Origin: Leptoclinus maculatus
Lineage: Eukaryota > Chordata > Actinopteri > Perciformes > Stichaeidae
Length of the DNA: 64,000 nucleotides
Direction of reading: 5' to 3'
Assembly: GCA_032191485.1 (NCBI GenBank)
Contig: JAVDOI010000043.1
Span: 62,001 to 126,000 of the forward strand
The translations under genes were made by a program, and so were the position numbers. Each line of letters starts with the position of its first letter. Position 1 is the stretch's first letter. Of this stretch, positions 1 through 11,792 are shown in pieces. Under the pieces are notes generated by a model. That model saw nothing but the letters and a program-made list of their open reading frames with translations. It did not search any database and was not told the origin of the DNA.

Positions 1-90
1 CCATATTATCCACACATAGCAATCTCTATTTATGACCAACTTTCTTTAAAATTTGATTCAGGTCGAACTAAATCTCTATAATTTGTTAAG

Positions 91-119
91 GTGTGTGTGT
101 ATGTGTGTGTATATATGTA

Positions 120-164
<45 letters not shown>

Positions 165-222
165 ATATATATATATATGTATATATGTATATATATATAT
201 ATATACAGATATACAGATATAC

Positions 223-260
<38 letters not shown>

Positions 261-277
261 GTATATGTATGTATATG

Positions 278-350
<73 letters not shown>
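91..350. repeat. compound (GT)n/(AT)n microsatellite
   Basis: About 260 bases of alternating purine-pyrimidine dinucleotides: GT-rich at the start, interspersed ATGTAT and ATACAG units, and a final uninterrupted AT run of about 70 bases. All open frames over it are artefacts of the repeat. Confidence 0.97.
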
Positions 351-353
<3 letters not shown>

Positions 354-682
354 ATCTGCTGTTTAAGGATACAATCCATTGATTGTCTTCGGGTGTATAA
401 AGATTTTCAACTCTTTTTTTTTTAATAGCAGGGACTGTTTAATATTATTAGTATTATTAATATTTTTGCAAAGGCTAAGAAGGATAGCATTTTAGAATAT
501 TGTTCCAGTCTACACTTTCTCCAGCTCAGCGGGAGTATGTGCCAGAGAATGGTTGCAATACTTTTTAAAATAGATATGTACATGTATTTTGGCATGAAGG
601 TTACCGTTGTGTCCTAGCTTCATGAGATCTCGCGTAAATTGAGCAAAATGTGCTACGAAGCCAATGCGACCCTTACAGTACA

Positions 683-688
683 AATAAA
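683..688 (+). terminator. candidate poly(A) signal for a convergent plus-strand gene
   Basis: AATAAA on the plus strand is followed directly by a GT-rich element (GTTTTGTGTTG, 690-700). The preceding 250 bases are AT-rich with no open frame, which resembles the tail of a 3' UTR. In human, KLF5 lies convergent to KLF12, so a klf5 tail is one possibility. No coding sequence is present to confirm it. Confidence 0.35.
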
Positions 689-1156
689 AGTTTTGTGTTG
701 AATATTGCTTTTTAATGTCTGTTTTAAAACAAATGTATTGTTCAACATTATTACTGTGTTCCCATATTACATTTGCTGACTTTTAGATTGTAAGAGACTC
801 CAGTAATGTTTCTCTTCAGGTGTTTTTGAACATTTTATTATATCCATCCATACACAACAGCGTATAGGTTAAAGGTCAACCTTTAGGGCACCGATGTGGA
901 TTAGTTATCAGTAAGGAGATGGAAAATAGATTTGGCATTGTTTGTCATTTTTTCTAAACAGTTTTTGCATTTTGTATGAAAATAGCATGGATGTATGAAT
1001 TATGCAATATTTTTTAAAGTTAGTTAAAAGCTACAAGTTGTAAATAGATTCATTAAAGACTGTTCTGAAGGAGGACTGCTAGAAGACCTTGTAAAGAGGA
1101 AACAACCGAACTGAACAGAAATTTATATGGAAAATGTACAAAAAACTCGCAGACGT

Positions 1157-1226
1157 CTTCTTGCATTCAGAGATATTCAGAGACGTCGGTACGTACCGAG
1201 ATGTCTCTAAATATCAAGTGAAGAAG
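1157..1226. repeat. long imperfect inverted repeat (hairpin)
   Basis: The two arms pair around the palindrome GGTACGTACC at 1188-1197. Left-arm segments CTTCTT, GATATT and AGAGAC match GAAGAAG, AATATC and GTCTCT on the right, with small bulges, giving roughly 30 paired bases. It could be a transposon relic or fold in RNA; no family is recognised. Confidence 0.6.
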
Positions 1227-2204
1227 CCCGTGTGCGGGAGGTTTTATCTTCTGTATTGTCTACCCTAGGTATTCTCCTACGCACCTGTCGACTGATCTTT
1301 ATATGGAAAATGTACGAAATTTGACATGTTTTTGCAATTTGTAACCAAACTGTCCGACGTTCTTCCTTCCTTCACATTTCCCAGAGTCTGATCGCCAGCT
1401 CGAGTTCTTTATTTTGGTTCTTTGTGGAACAGTAACACGTGATCTGTTCTCAGGAACTTTGTGCGCTTCTTCTTATCCTCGACAATTCTGTGCAATCCAA
1501 ACAAAACGCAGTGACTTCTTCTTTCTTTTTTCCCCCTAATTGCTGGAAAGTGTCCCCGACATGAGTTACGGCTCAAAGCGGAGGAGTTGTCTGAGCTTTT
1601 CCTGAGCGCGGAGGAAGTTCCCCCGTGGAGACAGTATCACTCTTATCCACTAACGTGCTTCGCTCCTACAGTACAAGCCGACACAGTACACAGGCTCCCG
1701 TGAGCGATAAATCACACTTGTGATGTCGTGCACACCGAATATGCTAAGCGGGGGGGGAATTGAAACCTTGTTATTGTAATCATCTGAATCCTTTTGCCGT
1801 CTGACAGACACATTCATCCAGATCCCGTTATTACAGAGCGCCGTACAGGATCTTCTAAAAACAGTGTGCACTTCAAACACACCGTCTCTTAGAATACCAC
1901 TCGCTGCAGATGATGACAAAGCAATGCGACATTACACAGAGGAACACGTTTTAATGTGTGCGAGTGAGGATTTTCAGGTTTTGCGTGACGGGATGTACTG
2001 TACTCTGTGTACGAGCTACTGTACCGTATATATATCATACAGAACTTCAAATGTCTCCCCTAATACCAAGATTAGGTTCCTGAATGCCGGAGAACGTGAG
2101 TACAGGACTCGGATGTCATCTGAGGCACGGAAACCGCATTCCATCCATCTCAGTCACAGACAGCAACCAGCTCCCACGCCAGTGTGTTACATACAAAATG
2201 CAAC

Positions 2205-2210
2205 TTTATT
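2205..2210 (-). terminator. candidate poly(A) signal for klf12
   Basis: AATAAA on the minus strand. About 10-20 bases downstream the transcript would read a T-rich and GT-rich segment (TTTTGTATGT), the usual arrangement for cleavage and polyadenylation. It is one of several candidates in the 3' UTR. Confidence 0.4.
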
Positions 2211-4110
2211 AACCTTCATGCCTCCATTCATATTAATATACATGTATATGTTTGAACTTATTTTAATTTCACAGCTCCATCCATATGAAAAAATACAGAG
2301 AGGAAAAAAAGGCAAAACACTGACTGGATACTTCAACAACTCTTGGAGAAAGAAAAGAAAATAAGGACACCTGTTCTTGACGTTTTGAAAAATATCAGGA
2401 TTAAAAATTTATTTTACAGACGTGGACTTCCGTGAGCAGAACCTCCTTTTTGAAGTGACGCTGAGCATTATCACGTTTTTTTAATTCATTTTTTTTTATG
2501 TTTTTTTTTTCCCGGTAAGAATGAAAAGATCTGAATATATTTACACTACACTCACTTTACATAAATACAGGAACAACGATTACTGTACGTAATATCAGAA
2601 AACTTGAAAAAACATAGGCTGCACTACTTAAATCTTCAAAACCAGAAAATCAGAAGCAGATGTTACAACAGAAAGTCAAAATAGATATTGAACCGATAGA
2701 GAAGAAGTGTGTGTGTTCGTGGACGAAGGCGCCGCTCTGCAGATTTCCTCGTCCTCCTCCATGTTAAATTCATGGGATCGAGAGGCCTTCGGGATGGAGA
2801 GGCCTTCGTCACTCGGATCTGTTCCCCTAAGAGGAAGTGACTTATTGCGAGCAAAGCAATAACGCGTCCTGTGAGAGTGTTGTGGGAGGATGCTGCGTTT
2901 GACACAATGGCGTAAGGCTCAGTGCAAGGAGAAAGTTCAACATTAAAGGTCCCGCTTGCATAATGTCGTCAGTGTTTTTTTTTTTTTTTATATTGTCCAA
3001 AATCGATGCTTTCCCCATTGGATGTTTATTAATTTGAGCACGTGCGTTGAAAAAAACAAAAATCCAAACTGCACAGAGCAGCTGATATTACAAGTTGTGC
3101 AATATGAGGCACTATTCATTATTATTGCATAACTTTGACCCTGGTTACCGTTACAAAATTATGCTTTCAAATGAGGAGAGGGATGCTGGAGGGAAATATA
3201 ACACACACCCTGTCCCGCGGAGACGCCGAGTTCAAGTCCAATCAAATCGAGCAAAAAAGAAACTGGCGCGTTAAGGCATGCAACGTCGTACACTGAATAC
3301 CAGCGTACGCGTGTCGTTGATATGTGCTTGATCAATATCATTTGTTGTCCGGGTATAGCAAAATAGCAAACACAGGGAATAGAGTACCTTAAATACGGTC
3401 AATGTGTATATAAATAATTTGTTGATTATAGCAAACACTGGTTCAGCCTTTTGGGAGTACAAATGATTTGATCATGAACTTATTGAACCACAAACCGAAG
3501 AAAGCAAACCGCTCTGTGACGTCACACGTGGTCATTTACAAGACGGACACCATTAGCCCCGTTTCACTGTATATCAAATTAGATAAATTACAGTCTCTGG
3601 AAAAAAAAGACTTTACACGTATAAATGTATTTCCTGCATCTACTAATCAAAAGCCCTATTTTTCCAACGTATATACAGGCTGTAGAACTTTGTAATAAGT
3701 TTCATCTTCACCGTCACATATATTACAACATTTCAAAAGATCCTTTTTACAGAAGAAGAAGAAAAGAAACAAAAAAGAGTTATATGCAAAAGGATGAAGT
3801 GCCCCTCAGTAATAAAATGTTCTTATACATTATATGGAGGATAAAATATGACGAAGATTATTTCGCTTATAAATTGACATCTGAAATAAAATAATAATTT
3901 GAAAATCGAACTAATAGACAAACAAGGTGCTGATATGCTTTTGCCAAAATGATAATACAACTGGGCATAATGACATGTGCGCAAACAATGTGCATAAATT
4001 ATGATACCACACATTACCATTCTCCGTTACATCGAGTGGGTGTCACATACGTCGGGGTGCATGTGTGGAGGCGACTTCCTGGCTTTGGCTACTTGGCTGA
4101 GAAGTGAGGA

Positions 4111-4117
4111 TGTGTGT

Positions 4118-4192
<75 letters not shown>

Positions 4193-4211
4193 TGTGTGTG
4201 TGAGTGTGTGT
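4111..4211. repeat. (TG)n microsatellite in the klf12 3' UTR
   Basis: About 100 bases of TG repeat with three TGAG interruptions. It would be transcribed as (CA)n in klf12 mRNA if the 3' UTR assignment is right. Confidence 0.97.
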
Positions 4212-6010
4212 TGTGGGTTGCCATTTCTTTTTACTGGCTTCCATCCAATAAATGCATTTAGCAGCACTATTGAATATTATGTGATAGCCTGATGCTCTGA
4301 GTTTATGTCTGCAGGTCTTACACAGCCTGAGGAGTATTTTACTATGACTATAAATGCACTTTTTAATTACATTTCCTGACTAAGGTCAAGAGGTGTTCTC
4401 TAAGAGAGATCGTGCCAGTGACTGCATCTAAAATGTAGTCTTAATGGACATACATAATGTATTCCTGTGTGTGCATTTTAATATATATATATATATATGT
4501 GTATGTATTATGCATGTATGCATATGCTATTCCTGCATTTTTCAGCATTTTCTGTAGCCAAATCTCAGGTGAATCAGATAACACATATCTGGTCTGAGGT
4601 GAGGACATTTCAAGTGACTTTCTGTATTTAGGACAAACTAAATAAAACAAAAAAGTGAAAAGATCAGATTAAAACCTTGTGCCGGAGCTACGAAAACCAA
4701 TCATAGAGCGAGGAGGTCGGCCCGAGTTAGAAACGTCTCCTGCGATTTTGACATCCGCAAACAGGGAGAAGTGGGGGAGGTTCGTTCTCGTCACTTTGCT
4801 AGGTATGTATTGCTCTTCTGTATTGTACATCAGGTAGCGTACGTTCCCTGTAACACCGCTGCTTTTTAAGAGCCGCTGTGCAAAAAACCACAACGCAAAG
4901 TTCCTTTTGCCGTCAAACCCAGCAGAGAAAACAAAGCTGAATGATAAGAAAGTGATCGATCGGGACAGAATGAAAGAGTGTAAGGTGCCTCTATTTTTTT
5001 TTTCTTCACATACTGTAAATCTCCTCTGATTGTTTTCAAAGTTCACTGTACATGAGGGGTTGTGTTTTTTCTCAGTCGAACATAAGCAATAAGCAGGCAT
5101 TTAAAAAACAAAAAAAGCAAGATTCAATAAACGGAACGTTGTCATACTGAAAGTATATTCATCCTTTAAGATTGCACTTAACTGATTGCTAATCACAGCA
5201 CAAATTCCACCAAAGATTTTTTTTTTTTTTTTTTTTTTGTTAAGGAAATGCTTTCAAGAGGCTCAACATAAAGAATAGTACTGATGAGATTTGGGGAGTT
5301 GCCCGGCCCTGTCAGCGGGGGGTCATTGCTGGTGCGATGATACGCGTGTCCGGTTTCCATCGTTTTGGAAATAAAGCAATGAATGTCTGTAAAAGTGGTT
5401 GATGAGGTTGATCCGTTCACATTGTAGCTGTGATGGCCCTGTTTGCTGGCGATGAGACGGACGACGGTCCGGTCCTCTTTGAGCTTCTATACAGGGGACG
5501 CCTCGACTGAAACAGAAGGCTCCAGCAGGCAGAGGAAAACCATCCGTGGTGAAATGGCGCCCTCTGCTGGTCACGGCGCAACAATACTGCCTTTAACTCC
5601 AACCAGGCCCGAGTCCTTCCCTGTGATCAAGTCCGGGCCTCTCTTCTTTCTGCTCTCACAGAAAATCCATTCCACACTTTGGGGTCTTTCACATTATGAG
5701 TGCTGGAAAAAGCAGCAATAACGAAAAGAAAGAGAACAAAAAAAGGAAAAAAGAGACCGTTGCCATTGCATTATATATATATATATATATATTTTTTGTC
5801 CGAATAAAGAGTGCGAGTTCATCTTTAAAAATCAAGGTGAAACATTTACAAACAGTGCTGTAAAAGACAGTTCCCTATGATACTCCAAAGAATAACAATA
5901 ACAGATCCTGCCGTCCATTCCTTCCAACCCAAAGGGGATCCAGAAGTGACCCTGTTTTGTGCTCCACAAGCCCTGTGCACATCTCCATCTCCTTTCCTCG
6001 TGACGGATGA

Positions 6011-6135
6011 GAGTGTGTGTGTGTGTGTGTGTGTGTGTGCGTCTGTGTGTGTGTGTGTGTGTGTGTATGTAGGTGTGTGCGTCCAGGCCAGCTGAAAAAC
6101 ATTCATAGGGAGATCCCGCTCCCCCGACTGCCTGT

Positions 6136-6182
<47 letters not shown>

Positions 6183-6184
6183 TG
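6011..6184. repeat. two (TG)n tracts just below the klf12 stop
   Basis: TG tracts at 6011-6078 and 6132-6184 are separated by about 50 bases of ordinary sequence. They lie 70-240 bases 3' of the klf12 stop codon and are therefore (CA)n in the transcript, a motif bound by hnRNP L-type proteins. Confidence 0.95.
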
Positions 6185-6253
6185 TTTCATTGATCTCTCT
6201 CTTTCTTTCTCTCCGTCTCTCTTTCTTCATTTCTCTCTCTGTCCGTTCCCGAT

Positions 6254-6435
6254 TCACACCAGCATGTGTCTCCGTCGGTGCAGGGCCAAGTGGTCGGATC
6301 TGGAGAAGCTGCGGTCACAGTCTGCGCACTTGAAGGGCTTCACCCCCGTGTGTTTCCTGTAATGCCTCGTCAGCTCGTCGGAGCGGGCGAACTTCCACGT
6401 GCAGCCGTCCCAGGTGCATTTGTATGGCTTCTCCC
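6254..6435 (-). CDS. klf12: klf12 terminal coding exon with zinc fingers 2 and 3
   Basis: A 182-bp coding segment beginning after CTCTGCAG (AG at 6437-6436) and ending with TGA at 6256-6254. It encodes GEKPYKCTWDGCTWKFARSD through the second finger (HYRKH), the TGVKPF linker, the third finger (CADC, SFSRSDHLALHRRRH) and the last residues MLV. Fingers 2 and 3 carry the RSDELTRH and RSDHLALH recognition helices typical of KLF/Sp proteins, which read GC-rich or CACCC sites. The MLV ending is shared by KLF12 and KLF3, while the FKCADC spacing favours KLF12. All zinc ligands are present. The stop is followed at once by low-complexity sequence at the start of the 3' UTR. Confidence 0.97.
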
Positions 6436-6899
6436 CTGCAGAGGGAGACAGGAGACGCAGCGTCACATCACATGTTCAGTACTGTTACTAAGCTGGTGTC
6501 CACGCCTGGTGCTTTATTAATGATGACGTGTCTATCTATGACATCATCATAGCTCATTGAACAATCATAAAGGTATTGCATGGTCTGAATAATTCACCAG
6601 GTCAAATAATCACAATTGCTCCCGTATGATAAATTAGATTTTTAATTATTTATTCCTACATTTACAATTATTTATGCCCTTTGACCCGTTCCAGATTCAA
6701 AGTGAACTTTATCAGTCCTTCAAAACGACATATACTCCAAAATGGTTTCCAGTGCAACCTTAGCACGATGTCGTGTCACATGGTCCTAAAGGCCCGACCT
6801 GAAGAGAGTGACCTTCTGAACATCTAAATGTCATTGCTGTTGGATAACTTGATCAAATCAAATCACAGCGTCAAACCGTTCACACTGAGACCTACTGAC
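6436..6899 (-). other. klf12 last intron
   Basis: A 464-bp intron between the finger-1 exon and the fingers-2/3 exon, phase 1, with donor GTCAGTAG and acceptor CTCTGCAG. It contains no repeat or open frame of note. Confidence 0.93.
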
Positions 6900-7057
6900 C
6901 TGTATGCGTCCTCCGGTGTGCTTTTAAATGGGAGCTTTTGGTGTACACCTTATTGCAGCCCTCGAAGTCACATCTGTGAATCCTCCTCTTTTTGGAATCG
7001 GGTGACTCTGACCTCCGGGGGCGCCGTATGCTGTCGATGCTGAACGGGGACATGGAG
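6900..7057 (-). CDS. klf12: klf12 exon with first C2H2 zinc finger
   Basis: A 158-bp exon with acceptor CCCGTTGCAG (AG at 7059-7058) and donor ACAG|GTCAGTAG (GT at 6899-6898). It encodes SMSPFSIDSIRRPRRSESPD, a basic KKRRIHR stretch that probably contributes to nuclear localisation, and the complete first finger. The finger has Cys-X4-Cys (CDFEGC) and His-X3-His (HLKAHRRTH), with the KLF/Sp base-contacting helix KSSHLKAH. The exon starts in phase 2, matching the end of the exon at 14039. Direct joining gives Q-D-S-M-S-P-F, with no stop. The linker between fingers 1 and 2 (THTGEKPY) is split by the next intron, as usual in this family. Confidence 0.97.
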
Positions 7058-8141
7058 CTGCAACGGGAGAGCGAGGGAAGATGACATGTCACACTAATCC
7101 TAAGTATTCATACAGGAAATGAATAAAAGCATACTGAAACATATTTTTGAATGTGCCGTTGATGGACACTACTCTCCCACATTGTACTAATTAAAGTACT
7201 TGTGGATGTGACGGCTCAGAAAAGAAGCAGTAACTGTTACGTTTTGTCTTTGTGAAGTTTAATCACTGTTTACACTAGTTTAGGAAAATAAAGCTATGAA
7301 ACATATTGCTTTGTGACATATACTGCAAGGCATACCAAAGCAACAATATGCAAAGAATACAATATACAATACAAGGTTGTGGAGCAGTAGCGTAACCAGC
7401 AGGTGGCAGTGCAGCACCGCCGTACAGTAGCTGAGAGGGACCGGATGAGGTAAGAAGGCTGGGATTCCACTTCCATCGATCATAGACGGAGGGATGAAGG
7501 AGTTATCTCAACGAGGTTAATGACCCCCGAGTTATTCCTGTCATCGATACGTTTCCTCTCCATTAACCAACCAGTCCGGATCACCGGGGATTGTGTCGTT
7601 TGTCACTTCCAACTGTGGAGCCCCTGTAGCAACGCGTGGACGTGGACCTTTGAGCACATGCAGTGGAGTGCAGTGTCATATCTGAGGCACAGCTTCAATG
7701 TGCGCCACTTCTCAGAAAACAATGTTGAACATGCACGCACAAAAAGGAAGGTAGGGTTGTGGTAGACAGACAGACACACACACACACACACACACACACT
7801 ACGGATGGGCAAGAAAGAGGAAGATACAGCAGAGAGGGTTAAATAAGAACGGCCCTCTCTAGCAGAAGGGAGGAGTCGTGTCTGTGGGATAGATGTCAGC
7901 GGTGATGGAGCGCAGAGTCTCTATCAGAGTCTCCGGTCGTGTTAGAGGGATTTAAAAAGAGGAGCAGGGGGGGGGGGGGGGGCTCCAGACAGGCCCTCCA
8001 GTGAACCGTCTCCAATGCACACACACAACCCACTTCCTGTCCCACCGAAGCACGATTCGTCAAATACAGACTCAGAATGTGCGCGCACGCGATCGAGATG
8101 CGCGCTTATGCTACACAGATACACAGAATTACATAAAAAAA

Positions 8142-8395
<254 letters not shown>

Positions 8396-8627
8396 AATAT
8401 CACAGTGCAACGTGATGTCAAAACTTGCAACATTCAGACAAAGAAGGGTATTCATGAAGCAGAAGAGAAACCGCAAGTTTTTAAATAGCAATGATTGATG
8501 AGATTATCGGGCCATGTCCTGATCCAACAGAGAAATGTGGACAAGCATCTGAGGCCAACGCGTTCTCGTTGAAACTTGTCGCGTGCCGACGCTTTGCCGG
8601 AGCTTGCTTCGGTTTAGGCGACAAAAC

Positions 8628-8942
8628 CAGGGACGCACCGATGAAACTTTTCCGGCCCCCGTAGCGATACCTGATCTTTGGGTATCGGCCGATACCGAGC
8701 ACTGATCTGATAACGGTGTTTCATTAGTAAGCTGTGTGTCTCACTGTGTGGAAGAGACTGGAATCATTCTTTTATGTGTAAGGAAACAATCAATCTTGAC
8801 ACTTTTCTAACTTTGTAAAACTAAATGTAACAAATAGATACATAGATATGGTATCCGAAACCAAATCGGCGGATTTTCAGCGATGCCCGATTCCAGTTAT
8901 TTGGGTAAATATCGAACCAATATCAGTATCAGCGCATCAACA
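8628..8942. mobile_element. degenerate hAT-like non-autonomous element
   Basis: It starts with CAGGGACGCACCGAT and contains the GATACC...TATCGGCCGATACCGAG motif set typical of a hAT-related family common in fish. It ends near ATCAGCGCATCAA, a decayed version of the expected inverted terminus. There is no transposase frame. Assignment rests on remembered family motifs and the imperfect termini. Confidence 0.5.
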
Positions 8943-9241
8943 GATCCACCTAGTTCAGGAAAAATCATCTAGATTTGGCTTAGACACGTCTCATGACATC
9001 GCTAACATAACTTTGGGACACGAACACCGGTCTCCTGATTGAAAGTCCTGTGTTTGTTTGACACACAAGCCCTGAGTGGGTTTGTTCAGTCTTTATAGTA
9101 CATCGTCACACTCCCTGAGCATCTCTTCTGAGCCTCTAATAATGACGCGGATGGGTTTACATTGTAGGTCCTTGAAGGCCCGGTTCGTCTCATACAGACG
9201 CTAACGGATGCTTTGTGCGTCGATATCAGACGCAGAGAGGC

Positions 9242-9507
<266 letters not shown>

Positions 9508-10028
9508 AGAGAGACAGGATTTACAGTGGAAACACTCTGAGCTCAGACATCTAGCAGATGAGGCAGATGTTTACATTCTGACTTCATCCATGAAGTGACT
9601 CCCTGATTATGATATAATTTGGGAAGTCCAACAGGTTCCAAAACAAAGAACAAGCAACGACTCATTGCTAATTAATTTGACGTGCAACAACTGTTTCTCC
9701 GCTGCTGGTGATAATTCTGTCGTCCTCACTGCTCCATTCCCAGAGCTCGGTGACAGATTTCTGGTTTAATCCATTTTGGGTCATTGTAGAAATTCCCCAC
9801 TGCGGCACATGCTACCGATTAGTGATCTTCATCACTCACAGAAACACAGACGTTACAAGCGCTCGCCAACAAAACAGAGGTAATCAAACTTCCAAATCCG
9901 CTTAGATGACATTTAACGATTCTTGTGAGGAAGTCAAGTCAGGGCAGAAAAGTACCAGAATTCAGTGAGAGAAAATAAAACGTCAGCATTAAAAAGAAGT
10001 CAACTGAAATTCTGGGTTTTCAAAATAG

Positions 10029-10505
10029 ACTGTATATAAGAAGTGGATGTAGTCACAGTGGTCTGAATACTACTGGTTTGAAGCCTCTAGTTCCACATTT
10101 TGGTTGTTGCTATCTTGGTATTTTGCAACCAGAAGTGACATGAGAGGATGGAGCGAAGTACAACTGAACACCGACCAAGACAAGTTTACACGACCAAAAC
10201 GTTTGAACATACTGTGAAACTCACAAACCAGACATCCCCTGCTTTATGGTCTATTTGACTCTAAATGGACCATAATGTACTAAATGAACATCATGCTGTA
10301 TTGAAGAAGACTTGAAACTAGAGATTGAGACCATAAACTCATGTTTACAATGTTTACTGAGGTAATAAATCAAGAGAGAAGTAGAGTCATTTTCTCATAG
10401 ACTTCTATACAACCAGAGGAGTCGCCCCCTGGTGGACACTAGAGAGAATGCAGCTTTAAAGGACTTATTAATTGGCTTCACTTTTCGGACCAGGAGGTTA
10501 CCACC
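10029..10505 (+). repeat. dispersed teleost repeat, copy A
   Basis: It begins ACTGTATATAAGAAGTGGA and runs to about GGCTTCACTTTTCGGACCAGG. The core (10300-10470) is nearly identical to copies at 36978-37491 (inverted) and 55450-55955, including GAAGACTTGAAACTAGAGAT and TTTACTGAGGTAATAAATCA. No open frame. I recognise the core as common in perciform genomes but cannot name the family. Confidence 0.85.
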
Positions 10506-11527
10506 TGGTTTTAAATGGTTGGTGTGATCAAGTTTGAAATTTAAAGACATCGTATTTTTGACCCTGGGAAACTGCAATGTACATTTTTTTACCAAACGAA
10601 TAATGGAAAAGATAATTCACTATATCATTATTTTAGCCTTAAATGCAAATATCAATTTCAAGATCTCCCGCGTTGCTCTTGTCATGTAAAAAATAAGAAA
10701 CCTCATCGTACTGTGTGTTGAGAAAGTTCCACCACTATACTCTACTGCTTCTCAAAGATGCTACTGTGGTGTTTAAGTTGCTATTTTTACCAGCAGGCTT
10801 ACTGCATGTGTAAGAATAAAGTAAAAATCAATGTGCTCACACTGGTTCAACTGGTGCGTTTAAAACCAGCGACTAGAGATCGATCCGGTTCACATTTCAA
10901 GTGAAAAGTATTCGTATGTATAATTATAACATGGAGAAGTTGTGTTCAGAGGTTATCTTTTAATCTTGGGCCCGGCTGAATCACTCGATCAACTAATGAG
11001 TAGCAAACGAGGAACACAAAGTAGCGAGTTGGGCGTACGTATTGTTCTAAACAACACGTCTTTATGTCTTCAACAGCACATTTCCGGCCATGGCTGTGTA
11101 GGGAGAAATTGATTGGTTGTATTTCCCCATGTGAGCCCAGGGGGGCAAGCTCACACTGCCTTGAACTCCGCGTGTCACCACAGCATCACGGCCGCGTGAA
11201 TGCGTCCGCTTGTGTCTCCCGAGGCAGCAGAGAGAAATAGGAAGTACAGCTGAGAACGATTTGAAACAGAGCCGACCTCTGTTTTCACTTCCTTTGTTCC
11301 CCCCCACCCCCCCCCTCGTCTTCATCCGCTGCTCTCCGCGACTGCGTCGGAGAGAGAGAGAGAGTACGTTTGTCACCTGCAACAGGGGTTTCCCACAATG
11401 CAAACACAATACATGGGTTTTTTCCGAACTTCTCACAGGAAACAAGGTCACGACAACGGTTCTCAAACAGACCGACGGTAATGGTGTATTTATCGAGAAA
11501 ACAGGAAAGAGAGCGTGTGTCTGCGCC

Positions 11528-11563
<36 letters not shown>

Positions 11564-11739
11564 CACTGGAAGACTGCCCACTGGGCATTCCTGTACCTGT
11601 CTGAGGATACAACCCCTTGCCTCCACCCCTCCCCCTCTCCTCCCTCCACCTGCTCTGCACCGTGGCCCCCGGGTCCTCGGGGACCAGCCAGACTTCGACA
11701 AAGACAACCCCTTCCAACACAAGCTCCTAAACCTCAACA

Positions 11740-11792
<53 letters not shown>

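Larger units (their letters stand above)
1..2189. other. intergenic or convergent 3' UTR region
   Basis: No recognisable coding exon. It begins with AT-rich sequence and a compound (GT/AT)n microsatellite, then a probable plus-strand 3' UTR tail around 430-700. An imperfect hairpin (1157-1226) is flanked by an exact 18-base direct repeat (1122-1139 and 1298-1315). 1500-2160 is more GC-balanced sequence without features I can name. The boundary with the klf12 3' UTR is uncertain. Confidence 0.4.
2190..6253 (-). other. klf12: probable klf12 3' UTR
   Basis: No other exon or gene is visible directly below the klf12 stop, and mammalian KLF12 transcripts have a very long 3' UTR, so most of this stretch is probably transcribed. 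Candidate minus-strand AATAAA signals occur at 3030-3025, 2413-2408 and 2210-2205. The last is followed by a T/GT-rich stretch, which suggests cleavage near 2190. A Pumilio-type element (TGTAAATA) lies on the minus strand at 2545-2538. The stretch also holds (TG)n tracts at 4111-4211, 6011-6078 and 6132-6184 and a (TA)n at 5772-5791. The true end could lie elsewhere; RNA evidence would be needed. Confidence 0.5.

Noticed and set aside
4669..5100. 143-codon minus-strand frame just below klf12
   Set aside because: It lies in the probable 3' UTR, has no codon bias or recognised motif, and no splice link to klf12.
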